Origin: Astropecten irregularis
Taxonomy: Eukaryota > Echinodermata > Asteroidea > Paxillosida > Astropectinidae
Direction of reading: 5' to 3'
DNA: 64,000 nucleotides
Assembly: GCA_963971285.1 (NCBI GenBank)
Contig: OZ020255.1
Coordinates: forward strand, 13,102,931 to 13,166,930
In this document: piece by piece, positions 1-14,012 of the stretch
Layout: the number at the start of each line of letters is the position of its first letter
Position numbering within the stretch: position 1 is the stretch's first letter
Notes under the pieces: generated by a model
Database searches by the model: none
What the model was told of the DNA's origin: nothing
What the model saw: the letters and a program-made list of their open reading frames with translations, nothing else
Program-made: the position numbers and the translations under genes

Positions 1-474
1 GAATTTGCCCCAGAAATGAGCGGGCAGATTTCAAAGATCGTGTTCAAAATAAAGAATTAGACTACGTACTGTCATATATAATACAAATACAGTGTAGAAC
101 GTCATAACGTGATTTATAAAACATTGCAGATTTCGCTAAGCAGGGCGACTTCAGGTTCAAAAATTCAGATATATGATCTACACTGAAAATAAAAAGACAC
201 GTGTAATTTAGTTTTTCCTGAATTTGCCCCAGAAATGAGCAGGCAGATTTCAAAGATCGTGTCCAAAATAAAGAATTAGACTACGTACTGCCATATATAA
301 TACACATACAGTGTAAACCGATATTGCATGATATGTAAAACATTACAGATTTCGCGCTGCAGGGCAAATTCAGGCTCAAATATTCAGATAAATGATCTAG
401 ACTGAACATAAAAGGACACGTGTAATTTTGTTTTTCCTGAGTTTGACCCAGAAATGAGCAGGCAGATTTCAAAG

Positions 475-844
475 AAATCGTAAAGCGCTTTAGCAATGAG
501 CCCGTGTAGAAAACATATTACGAAGGCTGGGAACATGATCATATGTCACTGACTATGCCAGACGACTGGCTCATGCCACGCTTATAGGCAAGCCCGTAGA
601 ACCTGCGTGGACAAAAATGAATTGTGTCATGAAATGTTCTTTGATTATGTTTGTCATAGTCAGCAATATACGGTCTAGTTCCCACCTTCGTACATATGTT
701 TGTGCAAGGGACACTTTCTAAAGTGCATGGGGATTTTTTTAGTGCACGAAGGTGCAGACCACTAAATAATTTCCCATATCGACTCTCATTCGAAATGTTC
801 CGTTAAAAGTAATAACAAAATACTCAGAAGTTTCTGAGGCAGTC
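475..844. repeat. 370-bp insert block, copy 1
   Basis: Non-satellite block between two copies of AGAAATGAGCAGGCAG plus ATTTCAAAG, the satellite phrase that ends the left monomer and opens the right one. It begins AAATCGTAA and ends TTTCTGAGGCAGTC. Inside, 519-556 and 655-692 form an imperfect hairpin (TACGAAGG..GGGAAC against GTTCCC..CCTTCGTA, with CTGACTATG against CATAGTCAG). A second small palindrome, CACTTTCTAAAGTG, follows. No reading frame is recognised. It is probably an old short inverted-repeat element now amplified with the satellite. Confidence 0.95.
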
Positions 845-2183
845 AGAAATGAGCAGGCAGATTTCAAAGATCGTGTTCAAAATATAGGATTGGACAGCGC
901 GCTGTCATATATAATACACATACAGTGTAGTTCGTCATAACGTGATTTATAAAAATTGCAGATTTCGCTAAGCAGGGCGAATTCAGGCTCAAAAATTCAG
1001 ATATATGATCTAGACTGAAAATAAAAAGACACGTGTAATTTTGTTTTTCCTGAGCTTGAACCAGAAATGAGCAGGCTGATTTCAGAGATCGTGTTGAAAA
1101 AATAGGATTGGACAGCGCGCTGTCATATATAATACACATACAGTGTAGAAAGTCATAACATGATATATAAATCATTGCAGATTTCGCTTTGCAGGGCGAC
1201 TTCAGGTTCACAAATTCAGAAATATGATCTAAACTGAAAATAAAAAGACACGTGTAATTTAGTTTTTCCTGAATTTGCCCCAGAAATGAGCAGGCAGATT
1301 TCAAAGATCGTGTCCAAAATAAAGAATTAGACTACGTACTGCCATATATAATACACACACAGTGTAAACCGATATTGCATGATATGTAAAACATTACAGA
1401 TTTCGCGCTGCAGGGCAAATTCAGGCTCAAATATTCAGATAAATGATCTAGACTGAACATAAAAGGACACGTGTAATTTTGTTTTTCCTGAGTTTGACCC
1501 AGAAATGAGCAGGCTGATTTCAAAGATCGGGTTCAAAATATAGGATTAGACTGCGTGCTGCCATATTGTAATACACATACAGTGTAGCACGTCATAACGT
1601 GATTTATAAAACATTGCAGATTTCGCTAAGCAGGGCGACTTCAGGTTCAAAAATTCAGATATATGATCTACACTGAAAATAAAAAGACACGTGTAATTTA
1701 CTTTTTCCTGAATTTGCCCCAGAAATGAGCGGGCAGATTTCAAAGATCGTGTTCAAAATAAAGAATTAGACTACGTACTGTCATATATAATACAAATACA
1801 GTGTAGAACGTCATAACGTGATTTATAAAACATTGCAGATTTCGCTAAGCAGGGCGACTTCAGGTTCAAAAATTCAGATATATGATCTACACTGAAAATA
1901 AAAAGACACGTGTAATTTAGTTTTTCCTGAATTTGCCCCAGAAATGAGCAGGCAGATTTCAAAGATCGTGTCCAAAATAAAGAATTAGACTACGTACTGC
2001 CATATATAATACACATACAGTGTAAACCGATATTGCATGATATGTAAAACATTACAGATTTCGCGCTGCAGGGCAAATTCAGGCTCAAATATTCAGATAA
2101 ATGATCTAGACTGAACATAAAAGGACACGTGTATTTTAGTTTTTCCTGAGTTTGACCCAGAAATGAGCAGGCAGATTTCAAAG

Positions 2184-2553
2184 AAATCGTAAAGCGCTTT
2201 AGCAATGAGCCCGTGTAGAAAACATATTACGAAGGCTGGGAACATGACCATATGTCACTGACTATGCCAGACGACTGGCTCATGCCACGCTTATAGGCAA
2301 GCCCGTAGAACCTGCGTGGAAAAAAATGCATTGTGACATGAAATGTTCTTTGATTATGTTTGTCATAGTCAGCAATATACGGTCTAGTTCCCACCTTCGT
2401 ACATATGTTTGTGCAAGGGACACTTTCTAAAGTGCATGGGGATTTTTTTAGTGCACGAAGGTGCAGACCACTAAATAATTTCCCATATCGACTCTCATTC
2501 GAAATGTTCCGTTAAAAGTAATAACAAAATACTCAGAAGTTTCTGAGGCAGTC
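2184..2553. repeat. 370-bp insert block, copy 2
   Basis: Same block and same junctions as at 475, 1,709 bp further on. The preceding monomer is the CTGAACATAAAAGG subtype and the following one is the GTGTAGTTCG subtype, as for most copies. Confidence 0.95.
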
Positions 2554-3893
2554 AGAAATGAGCAGGCAGATTTCAAAGATCGTGTTCAAAATATAGGATT
2601 GGACAGCGCGCTGTCATATATAATACACATACAGTGTAGTTCGTCATAACGTGATTTATAAAAATTGCAGATTTCGCTAAGCAGGGCGAATTCAGGCTCA
2701 AAAATTCAGATATATGATCTAGACTGAAAATAAAAAGACACGTGTAATTTTGTTTTTCCTGAGCTTGACCCAGAAATGAGCAGGCTGATTTCAAAGATCG
2801 GGTTCAAAATATAGGATTAGACTGCGTGCTGCCATATTGTAATACACATACAGTGTAGCACGTCATAACGTGATTTATAAAACATTGCAGATTTCGCTAA
2901 GCAGGGCGACTTCAGGTTCAAAAATTCAGATATATGATCTACACTGAAAATAAAAAGACACGTGTAATTTAGTTTTTCCTGAATTTGCCCCAGAAATGAG
3001 CAGGCAGATTTCAAAGATCGTGTCCAAAATAAAGAATAAGACTACGTACTGCCATATATAATACACATACAGTGTAAACCGATATTGCATGATATGTAAA
3101 ACATTACAGATTTCGCGCTGCAGGGCAAATTCAGGCTCAAATATTCAGATAAATGATCTAGACTGAACATAAAAGGACACGTGTAATTTTGTTTTTCCTG
3201 AGTTTGACCCAGAAATGAGCAGGCTGATTTCAAAGATCGGGTTCAAAATATAGGATTAGACTGCGTGCTGCCATATTGTAATACACATACAGTGTAGCAC
3301 GTCATAACGTGATTTATAAAACATTGCAGATTTCGCTAAGCAGGGCGACTTCAGGTTCAAAAATTCAGATATATGATCTACACTGAAAATAAAAAGACAC
3401 GTGTAATTTAGTTTTTCCTGAATTTGCCCCAGAAATGAGCGGGCAGATTTCAAAGATCGTGTTCAAAATAAAGAATTAGACTACTTACTGTCATATATAA
3501 TACAAATACAGTGTAGAACGTCATAACGTGATTTATAAAACATTGCAGATTTCAATAAGGAGGGCGACTTCAGGTTCAAAAATTCAGATATATGATCTAC
3601 ACTGAAAATAAAAAGACACGTGTAATTTAGTTTTTCCTGAATTTGCCCCGGAAATGAGCAGGCAGATTTCAAAGATCATGTCCAAAATAAAGAATTAGAC
3701 TACGTACTGCCATATATAATACACATACAGTGTAAACCGATATTGCATGATATGTAAAACATTACAGATTTCGCGCTGCAGGGCAAATTCAGGCTCAAAT
3801 ATTCAGATAAATGATCTAGACTGAACATAAAAGGACACGTGTAATTTTGTTTTTCCTGAGTTTGACCCAGAAATGAGCAGGCAGATTTCAAAG

Positions 3894-4263
3894 AAATCGT
3901 AAAGCGCTTTAGCCATGAGCCCGTGTACAAAACATATTACGAAGGTTGGGAACATGACCATATGTCACTGACTATGCCAGACGACTGGCTCATGCCACGC
4001 TTATAGGCAAGCCCGTAGAACCTGCGTGGACAAAAATGAATTGTGTCATGAAATGTTCTTTGATTATGTTTGTCATAGTCAGCAATATACGGTCTAGTTC
4101 CCACCTTCGTACATATGTTTGTGCAAGGGACACTTTCTAAAGTGCATGGGGATTTTTTAAGTGCACGAAGGTGCAGACCACTAAATAATTTCCCATATCG
4201 ACTCTCATTCGAAATGTTCCGTTAAAAGTAATAACAAAATACTCAGAAGTTTCTGAGGCAGTC
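3894..4263. repeat. 370-bp insert block, copy 3
   Basis: Same block, 1,710 bp after copy 2 (six monomers between them). It has AGCCATGAGC where most copies have AGCAATGAGC, a change shared with the block at 56029. Confidence 0.95.
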
Positions 4264-5784
4264 AGAAATGAGCAGGCAGATTTCAAAGATCGTGTTCAAA
4301 ATATAGGATTGGACAGCGCGCTGTCATATATAATACTCATACAGTGTAGTTCGTCATAACGTGATTTATAAAACATTGCAGATTTCGCTAAGCAGGGCGA
4401 CTTCAGGTTCACAAATTCAGAAATATGATCTACACTGAAAATAAAAAGACACGTGTAATTTAGTTTTTTCTGAATTTGCCCCAGAAATGAACAGGCAGAT
4501 TTCAAAGATCATGTTCAAAATATAGGATTGGACAGCGCGCTGTCATATATAATACACATACAGTGTAAACCGGTATTGCATGATATGTAAAACATTACAG
4601 ATTTGGCTATGCAGGGCGAATTCAGGCTCAAAAATTCAGATATATGATCTACACTGAAAATAAAAAGACACGTGTAATTTAGTTTTTCCTGAATTTGCCC
4701 CAGAATTGAGCAGGCAGATTTCAAAGATCGTTTTCAAAATATAGGATTGGACAGCGCGCTGTCATATATAATATACATACAGTGTAGGACGTCTTAACAT
4801 GATATATAAATCATTGCAGATTTCGCTATGCAGGGAGACTTCAGGTTCAAAAATTCAGATATATGATCTACACTGAAAATAAAAAGACACGTGTAATTTA
4901 GTTTTTCCTGAATTTGCCCCAGAAATGAGCAGGCAGATTTCAAAGATCGTGTCCAAAATAAAGAATTAGACTACGTACTGCCATATATAATACACACACA
5001 GTGTAAACCGATATTGCATGATATGTAAAACATTACAGATTTCGCGCTGCAGGGCAAATTCAGGCTCAAATATTCAGATAAATGATCTAGACTGAACATA
5101 AAAGGACACGTGTAATTTTGTTTTTCCTGAGCTTGACCCAGAAATGAGCAGGCAGATTTCAAAGATCGCGTTCAAAATAAAGAAATAGACTACGTACTGC
5201 CATATATAATACACATACAGTGTAAACCGGTATAGCATGATATGTAAAACATTACAGATTTCGCTATGCAGGGCGAATCCAGGCTCGAAAATTCAGAGAA
5301 ATGATCTAGACTGAAAATAAAAAGACACGTGTAATTTTGTTTTTCCTGAGTTTGACCCAGAAATGAGCAGGCTGATTTCAAAGATCGGGTTCAAAATATA
5401 GGATTGGACAGCGCGCTGTCATATATAATACACATACAGTGTAAACCGGTATTGCATGATATGTAAAACATTACAGATTTGGCTTTGCAGGGCGAATTCA
5501 GGCTCAAAAATTCAGATATATGATCTACACTGAAAATAAAAAGACACGTGTAATTTAGTTTTTCCTGAATTTGCCCCAGAATTGAGCAGGCAGATTTCAA
5601 AGATCGTTTTCAAAATATAGGATTGGACAGCGCGCTGTCATATATAATATACATACAGTGTAGGACGTCTTAACATGATATATAAATCATTGCAGATTTC
5701 GCTATGCAGGGAGACTTCAGGTTCAAAAATTCAGATATATGATCTACACTGAAAATAAAAAGACACGTGTAATTTAGTTTTTCC

Positions 5785-5800
5785 TGAATTTGCGTTCAAA
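5785..5800. other. truncated monomer junction
   Basis: The phrase CCTGAATTTGC runs straight into GTTCAAAATAAAG, so about 34 bp of the monomer end is missing. This explains why the distance from copy 3 to copy 4 of the insert block (2,333 bp) is nine monomers minus about 34 bp. It marks an unequal recombination or deletion point. Confidence 0.85.
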
Positions 5801-6226
5801 ATAAAGAAATAGACTACGTACTGCCATATATAATACACATACAGTGTAAACCGGTATAGCATGATATGTAAAACATTACAGATTTCGCTATGCAGGGCGA
5901 ATTCAGGCTCGAAAATTCAGAGAAATGATCTAGACTGAAAATAAAAAGACACGTGTAATTTTGTTTTTCCTGAGCTTGACCCAGAAATGAGCAGGCAGAT
6001 TTCAAAGATCGTGTCCAAAATAAAGAATTAGACTACGTACTGCCATATATAATACACACACAGTGTAAACCGATATTGCATGATATGTAAAACATTACAG
6101 ATTTCGCGCTGCAGGGCAAATTCAGGCTCAAATATTCAGATAAATGATCTAGACTGAACATAAAAGGACACGTGAAATTTTGTTTTTCCTGAGTTTGACC
6201 CAGAAATGAGCAGGCAGATTTTAAAG

Positions 6227-6595
6227 AAATCGTAACGCGCTTTAGCAATGAGCCCGTGTAGAAAACATATTACGAAGGCTGGGAACATGACCATATGTCA
6301 CTGACTATGCCAGACGACTGGCTCATGCCACGCTTATAGGCAAGCCCGGAGAACCCGCGTGGACAAAAATGAATTGACATGAAATGGTCTTTGATTATGT
6401 TTGTCATAGTCAGCAATATACGGTCTAGTTCCCATCTTCGTGCATATGTTTGTGCAAGGGACACTTTCTAAAGTGCATGGGGATTTGTTTTAGTGCACGA
6501 AGGTGCAGACCACTAAATAATTTCCCATATCGACTCTCATGCGAAATGTTCCGTTAAAAGTAATAACAAAATACTCAGAAGTTTCTGAGGCAATC
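6227..6595. repeat. 370-bp insert block, copy 4
   Basis: Same junctions. It has AACGCGC instead of AAAGCGC at its start and CAATC instead of CAGTC at its end, the form shared by copies 4-13. Nine monomers, one of them truncated, separate it from copy 3. Confidence 0.95.
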
Positions 6596-8383
6596 AGAAA
6601 TGAGCAGGCAGATTTCAAAGATCGTGTTCAAAATATAGGATTGGACAGCGCGCTGTCATATATAATACACATAAAGTGTAGTTCGTCATAACGTGATTTA
6701 TAAAACATTGCAGATTTCGCTAAGCAGGGCGAATTCAGGCTCAAAAATTCAGATACATGATCTAGACTGAAAATAAAAAGACACGTGTAATTTTGTTTTT
6801 CCTGAGCTTGACCCCGAAATGAGCAGGCTGATTTCAGAGATCGTGTTAAAAAAATAGGATTGGACAGCGCGCTGTCATATATAATACACATACAGTGTAG
6901 AACGTCATAACATGATATATAAATCATTGCAGATTTCTCTTTGCAGGGCGACTTCAGGTTCAAAAATTCAGATATATGATCTACACTGAAAATAATAAGA
7001 CACGTGTAATTTAGTTTTTCCTGAATTTGCCCCAGAAATGAGCAGGCAGATTTCAAAGATCGTTTTCAAAATATAGGATTGGACAGCGCGCTGTCATATA
7101 TAATATACATATTGTGTAGAACGTCATAACATGATATATAAATCATTGCAGATTTCGCTTTGCAGGGCGACTTCAGGTTCAAAAATTCAGATATATGATC
7201 TACACTGAAAATAAAAATACACGTGTAATTTAGTTTTACCTGAATTTGCCCCAGAAATGAACAGGCAGATTTCAAAGATCGCGTTCAAAATAAAGAAATA
7301 GACTACGTCCTGCCATATATAATACACATACAGTGTAAACCGGTATAGCATGATATGTAAAACATTACAGATTTCGCTATGCAGGGCGAATTCAGGCTCG
7401 AAAATTCAGAGAAATGATCTAGACTGAAAATAAAAAGACACGTGTAATATTGTTTTTCCTGAGTTTGACCCAGAAATGAGCAGGCTGATTTCAAAGATCG
7501 GGTTCAAAATATAGGATTAGACTGCGTGCTGCCATATTATAATACAAATACAGTGTAGCACGTCATAACGTGATTTATAAAACATTGCAGATTTCGCTAA
7601 GCAGGGCGACTTCAGGTTCAAAAATTCAGATATATGATCTACACTGAAAATAAAAAGACACGTGTAATTTTGTTTTTCCTGAATTTTCCCCAGAAATGAG
7701 CAGGCAGTTTTCAAAGATCGGGTTCAAAATATAGGATTAGACTGCGTGCTGCCATATTGTAATACATATACAGTGTAGCACGTCATAACGTGATTTATAA
7801 AACACTGCAGATTTCGCTTAGCAGGGCGACTTCAGGTTCAAAAATTCAGATATATGATCTACACTGAAAATAAAAAGACACGTGTAATTTAGTTTTTCCT
7901 GAATTTGCCCCAGAAATGAGCAGGCAGATTTCAAAGATCGTGTCCAAAATGAAGAAATTGGACTACGTACTGCCATATATAATACACATACAGTGTAAAC
8001 CGATATTGCATGATATGTAAAACATTACAGATTTCGCTATGCAGGGCGAATTCAGGCTCGAAAATTCAGAGAAATGATCTAGACTGAAAATAAAAAGACA
8101 CGTGTAATATTGTTTTTCCTGAATTTTCCCCAGAAATGAGCAGGCAGTTTTCAAAGATCGGGTTCAAAATATAGGATTAGACTGCGTGCTGCCATATTGT
8201 AATACATATACAGTGTAGCACGTCATAACGTGATTTATAAAACACTGCAGATTTCGCTTAGCAGGGCGACTTCAGGTTCAAAAATTCAGATATATGATCT
8301 ACACTGAAAATAAAAAGACACGTGTAATTTAGTTTTTCCTGAATTTGCCCCAGAAATGAGCAGGCAGATTTCAAAGATCGTGT

Positions 8384-11300
8384 TCAAAATATAGGATTGG
8401 ACAGCGCGCTGTCATATATAATACACATACAGTGTAGTTCGTCATAACGTGATTTATAAAACATTGCAGATTTCGCTAAGCAGGGCGAATTCAGGCTCAA
8501 AAATTCAGATATATGATCTAGACTGAAAATAAAAAGACACGTGTAATTTTGTTTTTCCTGAGCTTGACCCAGAAATGAGCAGGCTGATTTCAAAGATCGT
8601 GTTAAAAAAATAGGTTTGGACAGCGCGCTGTCATATATAATACACATACAGTGTAGTTCGTCATAACGTGATTTATAAAACATTGCAGATTTCGCTAAGC
8701 AGGGCGAATTCAGGCTCAAAAATTCAGATATATGATCTAGACTGAAAATAAAAAGACACGTGTAATTTTGTTTTTCCTGAGCTTGACCCAGAAATGAGCA
8801 GGCAGATTTCAAAGATCGCGTTCAAAATAAAGAAATAGACTACGTACTGCCATATATAATACACATACAGTGTAAACCGGTATAGCATGATATGTAAAAC
8901 ATTACAGATTTCGCTATGCAGGGCGAATTCAGGCTCGAAAATTCAGAGAAATGATCTAGACTGAAAATAAAAAGACACGTGTAATTTTGTTTTTCCTGAG
9001 TTTGACCCAGAAATGAGCAGGCTGATTTCAAAGATCGGGTTCAAAATATAGGATTAGACTGCGTGCTGCCATATTATAATACAAATACAGTGTAGCACGT
9101 CATAACGTGATTTATAAAACATTGCAGATTTCGCTAGCAGGGCGACTTCGGGTTCAGAAATTCAGATATATGATCTAGACTGAAAATAAAAATACACGTG
9201 TAATTTAGTTTTACCTGAATTTGCCCCAGAAATGAACAGGCAGATTTCAAAGATCGCGTTCAAAATAAAGAAATACTACTACGTACTGCCATATATAATA
9301 CACATACAGTGTAAACCGGTATAGCATGATATGTAAAACATTACAGATTTCGCTATGCAGGGCGAATTCAGGCTCGAAAATTCAGAGAAATGATCTAGAC
9401 TGAAAATAAAAAGACACGTGTAATATTGTTTTTCCTGAGTTTGACCCAGAAATGAGCAGGCTGATTTCAAAGATCGGGTTCAAAATATAGGATTAGACTG
9501 CGTGCTGCCATATTATAATACAAATACAGTGTAGCACGTCATAACGTGATTTATAAAACATTGCAGATTTCGCTAAGCAGGGCGACTTCAGGTTAAAAAA
9601 TTCAGATATATGATCTACACTGAAAATAAAAAGACACGTGTAATTTTGTTTTTCCTGAATTTTCCCCAGAAATGAGCAGGCAGTTTTCAAAGATCGGGTT
9701 CAAAATACAGGATTAGACTGCGTCCTGCCATATTGTAATACATATACAGTGTAGCACGTCATAACGTGATTTATAAAACACTGCAGATTTCGCTTAGCAG
9801 GGCGACTTCAGGTTCAAAAATTCAGATATATGATCTACACTGAAAATAAAAAGACACGTGTAATTTAGTTTTTCCTGAATTTGCCCCAGAAATGAGCAGG
9901 CAGATTTCAAAGATCGTGTCCAAAATGAAGAATTAGACTACGTACTGCCATATATAATACACATACAGTGTAAACCGATATTGCATGATATGTAAAACAT
10001 TACAGATTTCGCTATGCAGGGCGAATTCAGGCTCGAAAATTCAGAGAAATGATCTAGACTGAAAATAAAAAGACACGTGTAATATTGTTTTTCCTGAATT
10101 TTCCCCAGAAATGAGCAGGCAGTTTTCAAAGATCGGGTTCAAAATATAGGATTAGACTGCGTGCTGCCATATTGTAATACATATACAGTGTAGCACGTCA
10201 TAACGTGATTTATAAAACACTGCAGATTTCGCTTAGCAGGGCGACTTCAGGTTCAAAAATTCAGATATATGATCTACACTGAAAATAAAAAGACACGTGT
10301 AATTTAGTTTTTCCTGAATTTGCCCCAAAAATGAGCAGGCAGATTTCAAAGATCGTGTCCAAAATGAAGAATTAGACTACGTACTGCCATATATAATACA
10401 CATGCAGTGTAAACCGATATTGCATGATATGTAAAACATTACAGATTTCGCTATGCAGGGCGAATTCAGGCTCGAAAATTCAGAGAAATGATCTAGACTG
10501 AAAATAAAAAGACACGTGTAATATTGTTTTTCCTGAATTTTCCCCAGAAATGAGCAGGCAGTTTTCAAAGATCGGGTTCAAAATATAGGATTGGACAGCG
10601 CGCTGTCATATATAATACACATACAGTGTAGTTCGTCATAACGTGATTTATAAAACATTGCAGATTTCGCTAAGCAGGGCGAATTCAGGCTCAAAAATTC
10701 AGATATATGATCTAGACTGAAAATAAAAAGACACGTGTAATTTTGTTTTTCCTGAGCTTGACCCAGAAATGAGCAGGCTGATTTCAAAGATCGTGTTCAA
10801 AAAATAGGTTTGGACAGCGCGCTGTCATATATAATACACATACAGTGTAGTTCGTCATAACGTGATTTATAAAACATTGCAGATTTCGCTAAGCAGGGCG
10901 AATTCAGGCTCAAAAATTCAGATATATGATCTAGACTGAAAATAAAAAGACACGTGTAATTTTGTTTTTCCTGAGCTTGACCCAGAAATGAGCAGGCAGA
11001 TTTCAAAGATCGCGTTCAAAATAAAGAAATAGACTACGTACTGCCATATATAATACACATACAGTGTAAACCGGTATAGCATGATATGTAAAACATTACA
11101 GATTTCGCTATGCAGGGCGAATTCAGGCTCGAAAATTCAGAGAAATGATCTAGACTGAAAATAAAAAGACACGTGTAATTTTGTTTTTCCTGAGTTTGAC
11201 CCAGAAATGAGCAGGCTGATTTCAAAGATCGGGTTCAAAATATAGGATTAGACTGCGTGCTGCCATATTATAATACAAATACATTGTAGCACGTCATAAC

Positions 11301-12791
11301 GTGATTTATAAAACATTGCAGATTTCGCTAGCAGGGCGACTTCGGGTTCAAAAATTCAGATATATGATCTAGACTGAAAATAAAAATACACGTGTAATTT
11401 AGTTTTACCTGAATTTGCCCCAGAAATGAACAGGCAGATTTCAAAGATCGCGTTCAAAATAAAGAAATACTACTACGTACTGCCATATATAATACACATA
11501 CAGTGTAAACCGGTATAGCATGATATGTAAAACATTACAGATTTCGCTATGCAGGGCGAATTCAGGCTCGAAAATTCAGAGAAATGATCTAGACTGAAAA
11601 TAAAAAGACACGTGTAATATTGTTTTTCCTGAGTTTGACCCAGAAATGAGCAGGCTGATTTCAAAGATCGGGTTCAAAATATAGGATTAGACTGCGTGCT
11701 GCCATATTATAATACAAATACAGTGTAGCACGTCATAACGTGATTTATAAAACATTGCAGATTTCGCTAAGCAGGGCGACTTCAGGTTAAAAAATTCAGA
11801 TATATGATCTACACTGAAAATAAAAAGACACGTGTAATTTTGTTTTTCCTGAATTTTCCCCAGAAATGAGCAGGCAGTTTTCAAAGATCGGGTTCAAAAT
11901 ATAGGATTAGACTGCGTCCTGCCATATTGTAATACATATACAGTGTAGCACGTCATAACGTGATTTATAAAACACTGCAGATTTCGCTTAGCAGGGCGAC
12001 TTCAGGTTCAAAAATTCAGATATATGATCTACACTGAAAATAAAAAGACACGTGTAATTTAGTTTTTCCTGAATTTGCCCCAGAAATGAACAGGCAGAGT
12101 TCAAAGATCGCGTTCAAAATAAAGAAATACTACTACGTACTGCCATATATAATACACATACAGTGTAAACCGGTATAGCATGATATGTAAAACATTACAG
12201 ATTTCGCTATGCAGGGCGAATTCAGGCTCGAAAATTCAGAGAAATGATCTAGACTGAAAATAAAAAGACACGTGTAATATTGTTTTTCCTGAGTTTGACC
12301 CAGAAATGAGCAGGCTGATTTCAAAGATCGGGTTCAAAATATAGGATTAGACTGCGTGCTGCCATATTATAATACAAATACAGTGTAGCACGTCATAACG
12401 TGATTTATAAAACATTGCAGATTTCGCTAAGCAGGGCGACTTCAGGTTAAAAAATTCAGATATATGATCTACACTGAAAATAAAAAGACACGTGTAATTT
12501 TGTTTTTCCTGAATTTTCCCCAGAAATGAGCAGGCAGTTTTCAAAGATCGGGTTCAAAATATAGGATTAGACTGCGTCCTGCCATATTGTAATACATATA
12601 CAGTGTAGCACGTCATAACGTGATTTATAAAACACTGCAGATTTCGCTTAGCAGGGCGACTTCAGGTTCAAAAATTCAGATATATGATCTACACTGAAAA
12701 TAAAAAGACACGTGTAATTTAGTTTTTCCTGAATTTGGCCCAGAAATGAGCAGGCAGATTTCAAAGATCGTGTCCAAAATGAAGAATTAGA
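8384..12791. repeat. 10-monomer higher-order repeat (2,194 bp)
   Basis: Equivalent subtype monomers recur at 2,194 bp: 8840 and 11034, 9279 and 11473, 9493 and 11687. Shared private variants support a recent duplication, for example AATACTACTACG at the start of the 9279 and 11473 monomers and GGTTAAAAAATTC in the 9493 and 11687 monomers. This part of the array has no insert block for 8.1 kb. Confidence 0.85.
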
Positions 12792-12792
12792 C
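11473..12792. repeat. 3-monomer local duplication (660 bp)
   Basis: Three consecutive monomers starting at 11473 are repeated at 12133 with the same private variants, giving a 660-bp tandem step inside the larger repeat. The spacing of most insert blocks in multiples of three monomers (6, 9, 15) fits a three-monomer unit as an exchange register. Confidence 0.8.
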
Positions 12793-14012
12793 TACGTACT
12801 GCCATATATAATACACATACAGTGTAAACCGATATTGCATGATATGTAAAACATTACAGATTTCGCTATGCAGGGCGAATTCAGGCTCGAAAATTCAGAG
12901 AAATGATCTAGACTGAAAATAAAAAGACACGTGTAATATTGTTTTTCCTGAATTTTCCCCAGAAATGAGCAGGCAGTTTTCAAAGATCGGGTTCAAAATA
13001 TAGGATTAGACTGCGTGCTGCCATATTGTAATACATATACAGTGTAGCACGTCATAACGTGATTTATAAAACACTGCAGATTTCGCTTAGCAGGGCGACT
13101 TCAGGTTCAAAAATTCAGATATATGATCTACACTGAAAATAAAAAGACACGTGTAATTTTGTTTTTCCTGAATTTTCCCCAGACATGAGCAGGCAGTTTT
13201 CAAAGATCGGGTTCAAAATATAGGATTAGACTGCGTGCTGCCATATTGTAATACATATACAGTGTAGCACGTCATAACGTGATTTATAAAACACTGCAGA
13301 TTTCGCTTAGCAGGGCGACTTCAGGTTCAAAAATTCAGATATATGATCTACACTGAAAATAAAAAGACACGTGTAATTTAGTTATTCCTGAATTTGCCCC
13401 AGAAATGAGCAGGCAGATTTCAAAGATCGTGTTCAAAATATAGGATTGGACAGCGCGCTGTCATATATAATACACATACAGTGTAGTTCGTCATAACGTG
13501 ATTTATAAAACATTGCAGATTTCGCTAAGCAGGGCGAATTCAGGCTCAAAAATTCAGATATATGATCTAGACTGAAAATAAAAAGACACGTGTAATTTTG
13601 TTTTTCCTGAGCTTGACCCAGAAATGAGCAGGCAGATTTCAAAGATCGCGTTCAAAATAAAGAAATAGACTACGTACTGCCATATATAATACACATACAG
13701 TGTAAACCGGTATAGCATGATATGTAAAACATTACAGATTTCGCTATGCAGGGCGAATTCAGGCTCGAAAATTCAGAGAAATGATCTAGACTGAAAATAA
13801 AAAGACACGTGTAATTTTGTTTTTCCTGAGTTTGACCCAGAAATGAGCAGGCTGATTTCAAAGATCGGGTTCAAAATATAGGATTAGACTGCGTGCTGCC
13901 ATATTATAATACAAATACAGTGTAGCACGTCATAACGTGATTTATAAAACATTGCAGATTTCGCTAGCAGGGCGACTTCGGGTTCAAAAATTCAGATATA
14001 TGATCTAGACTG

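Noticed and set aside
100..160. CENP-B box in the satellite (TTCGCTAAGCAGGGCGA)
   Set aside because: The required spacing between TTCG and CGGG is one base short in the closest monomers (for example near 23618), and most monomers have AGGG instead of CGGG.
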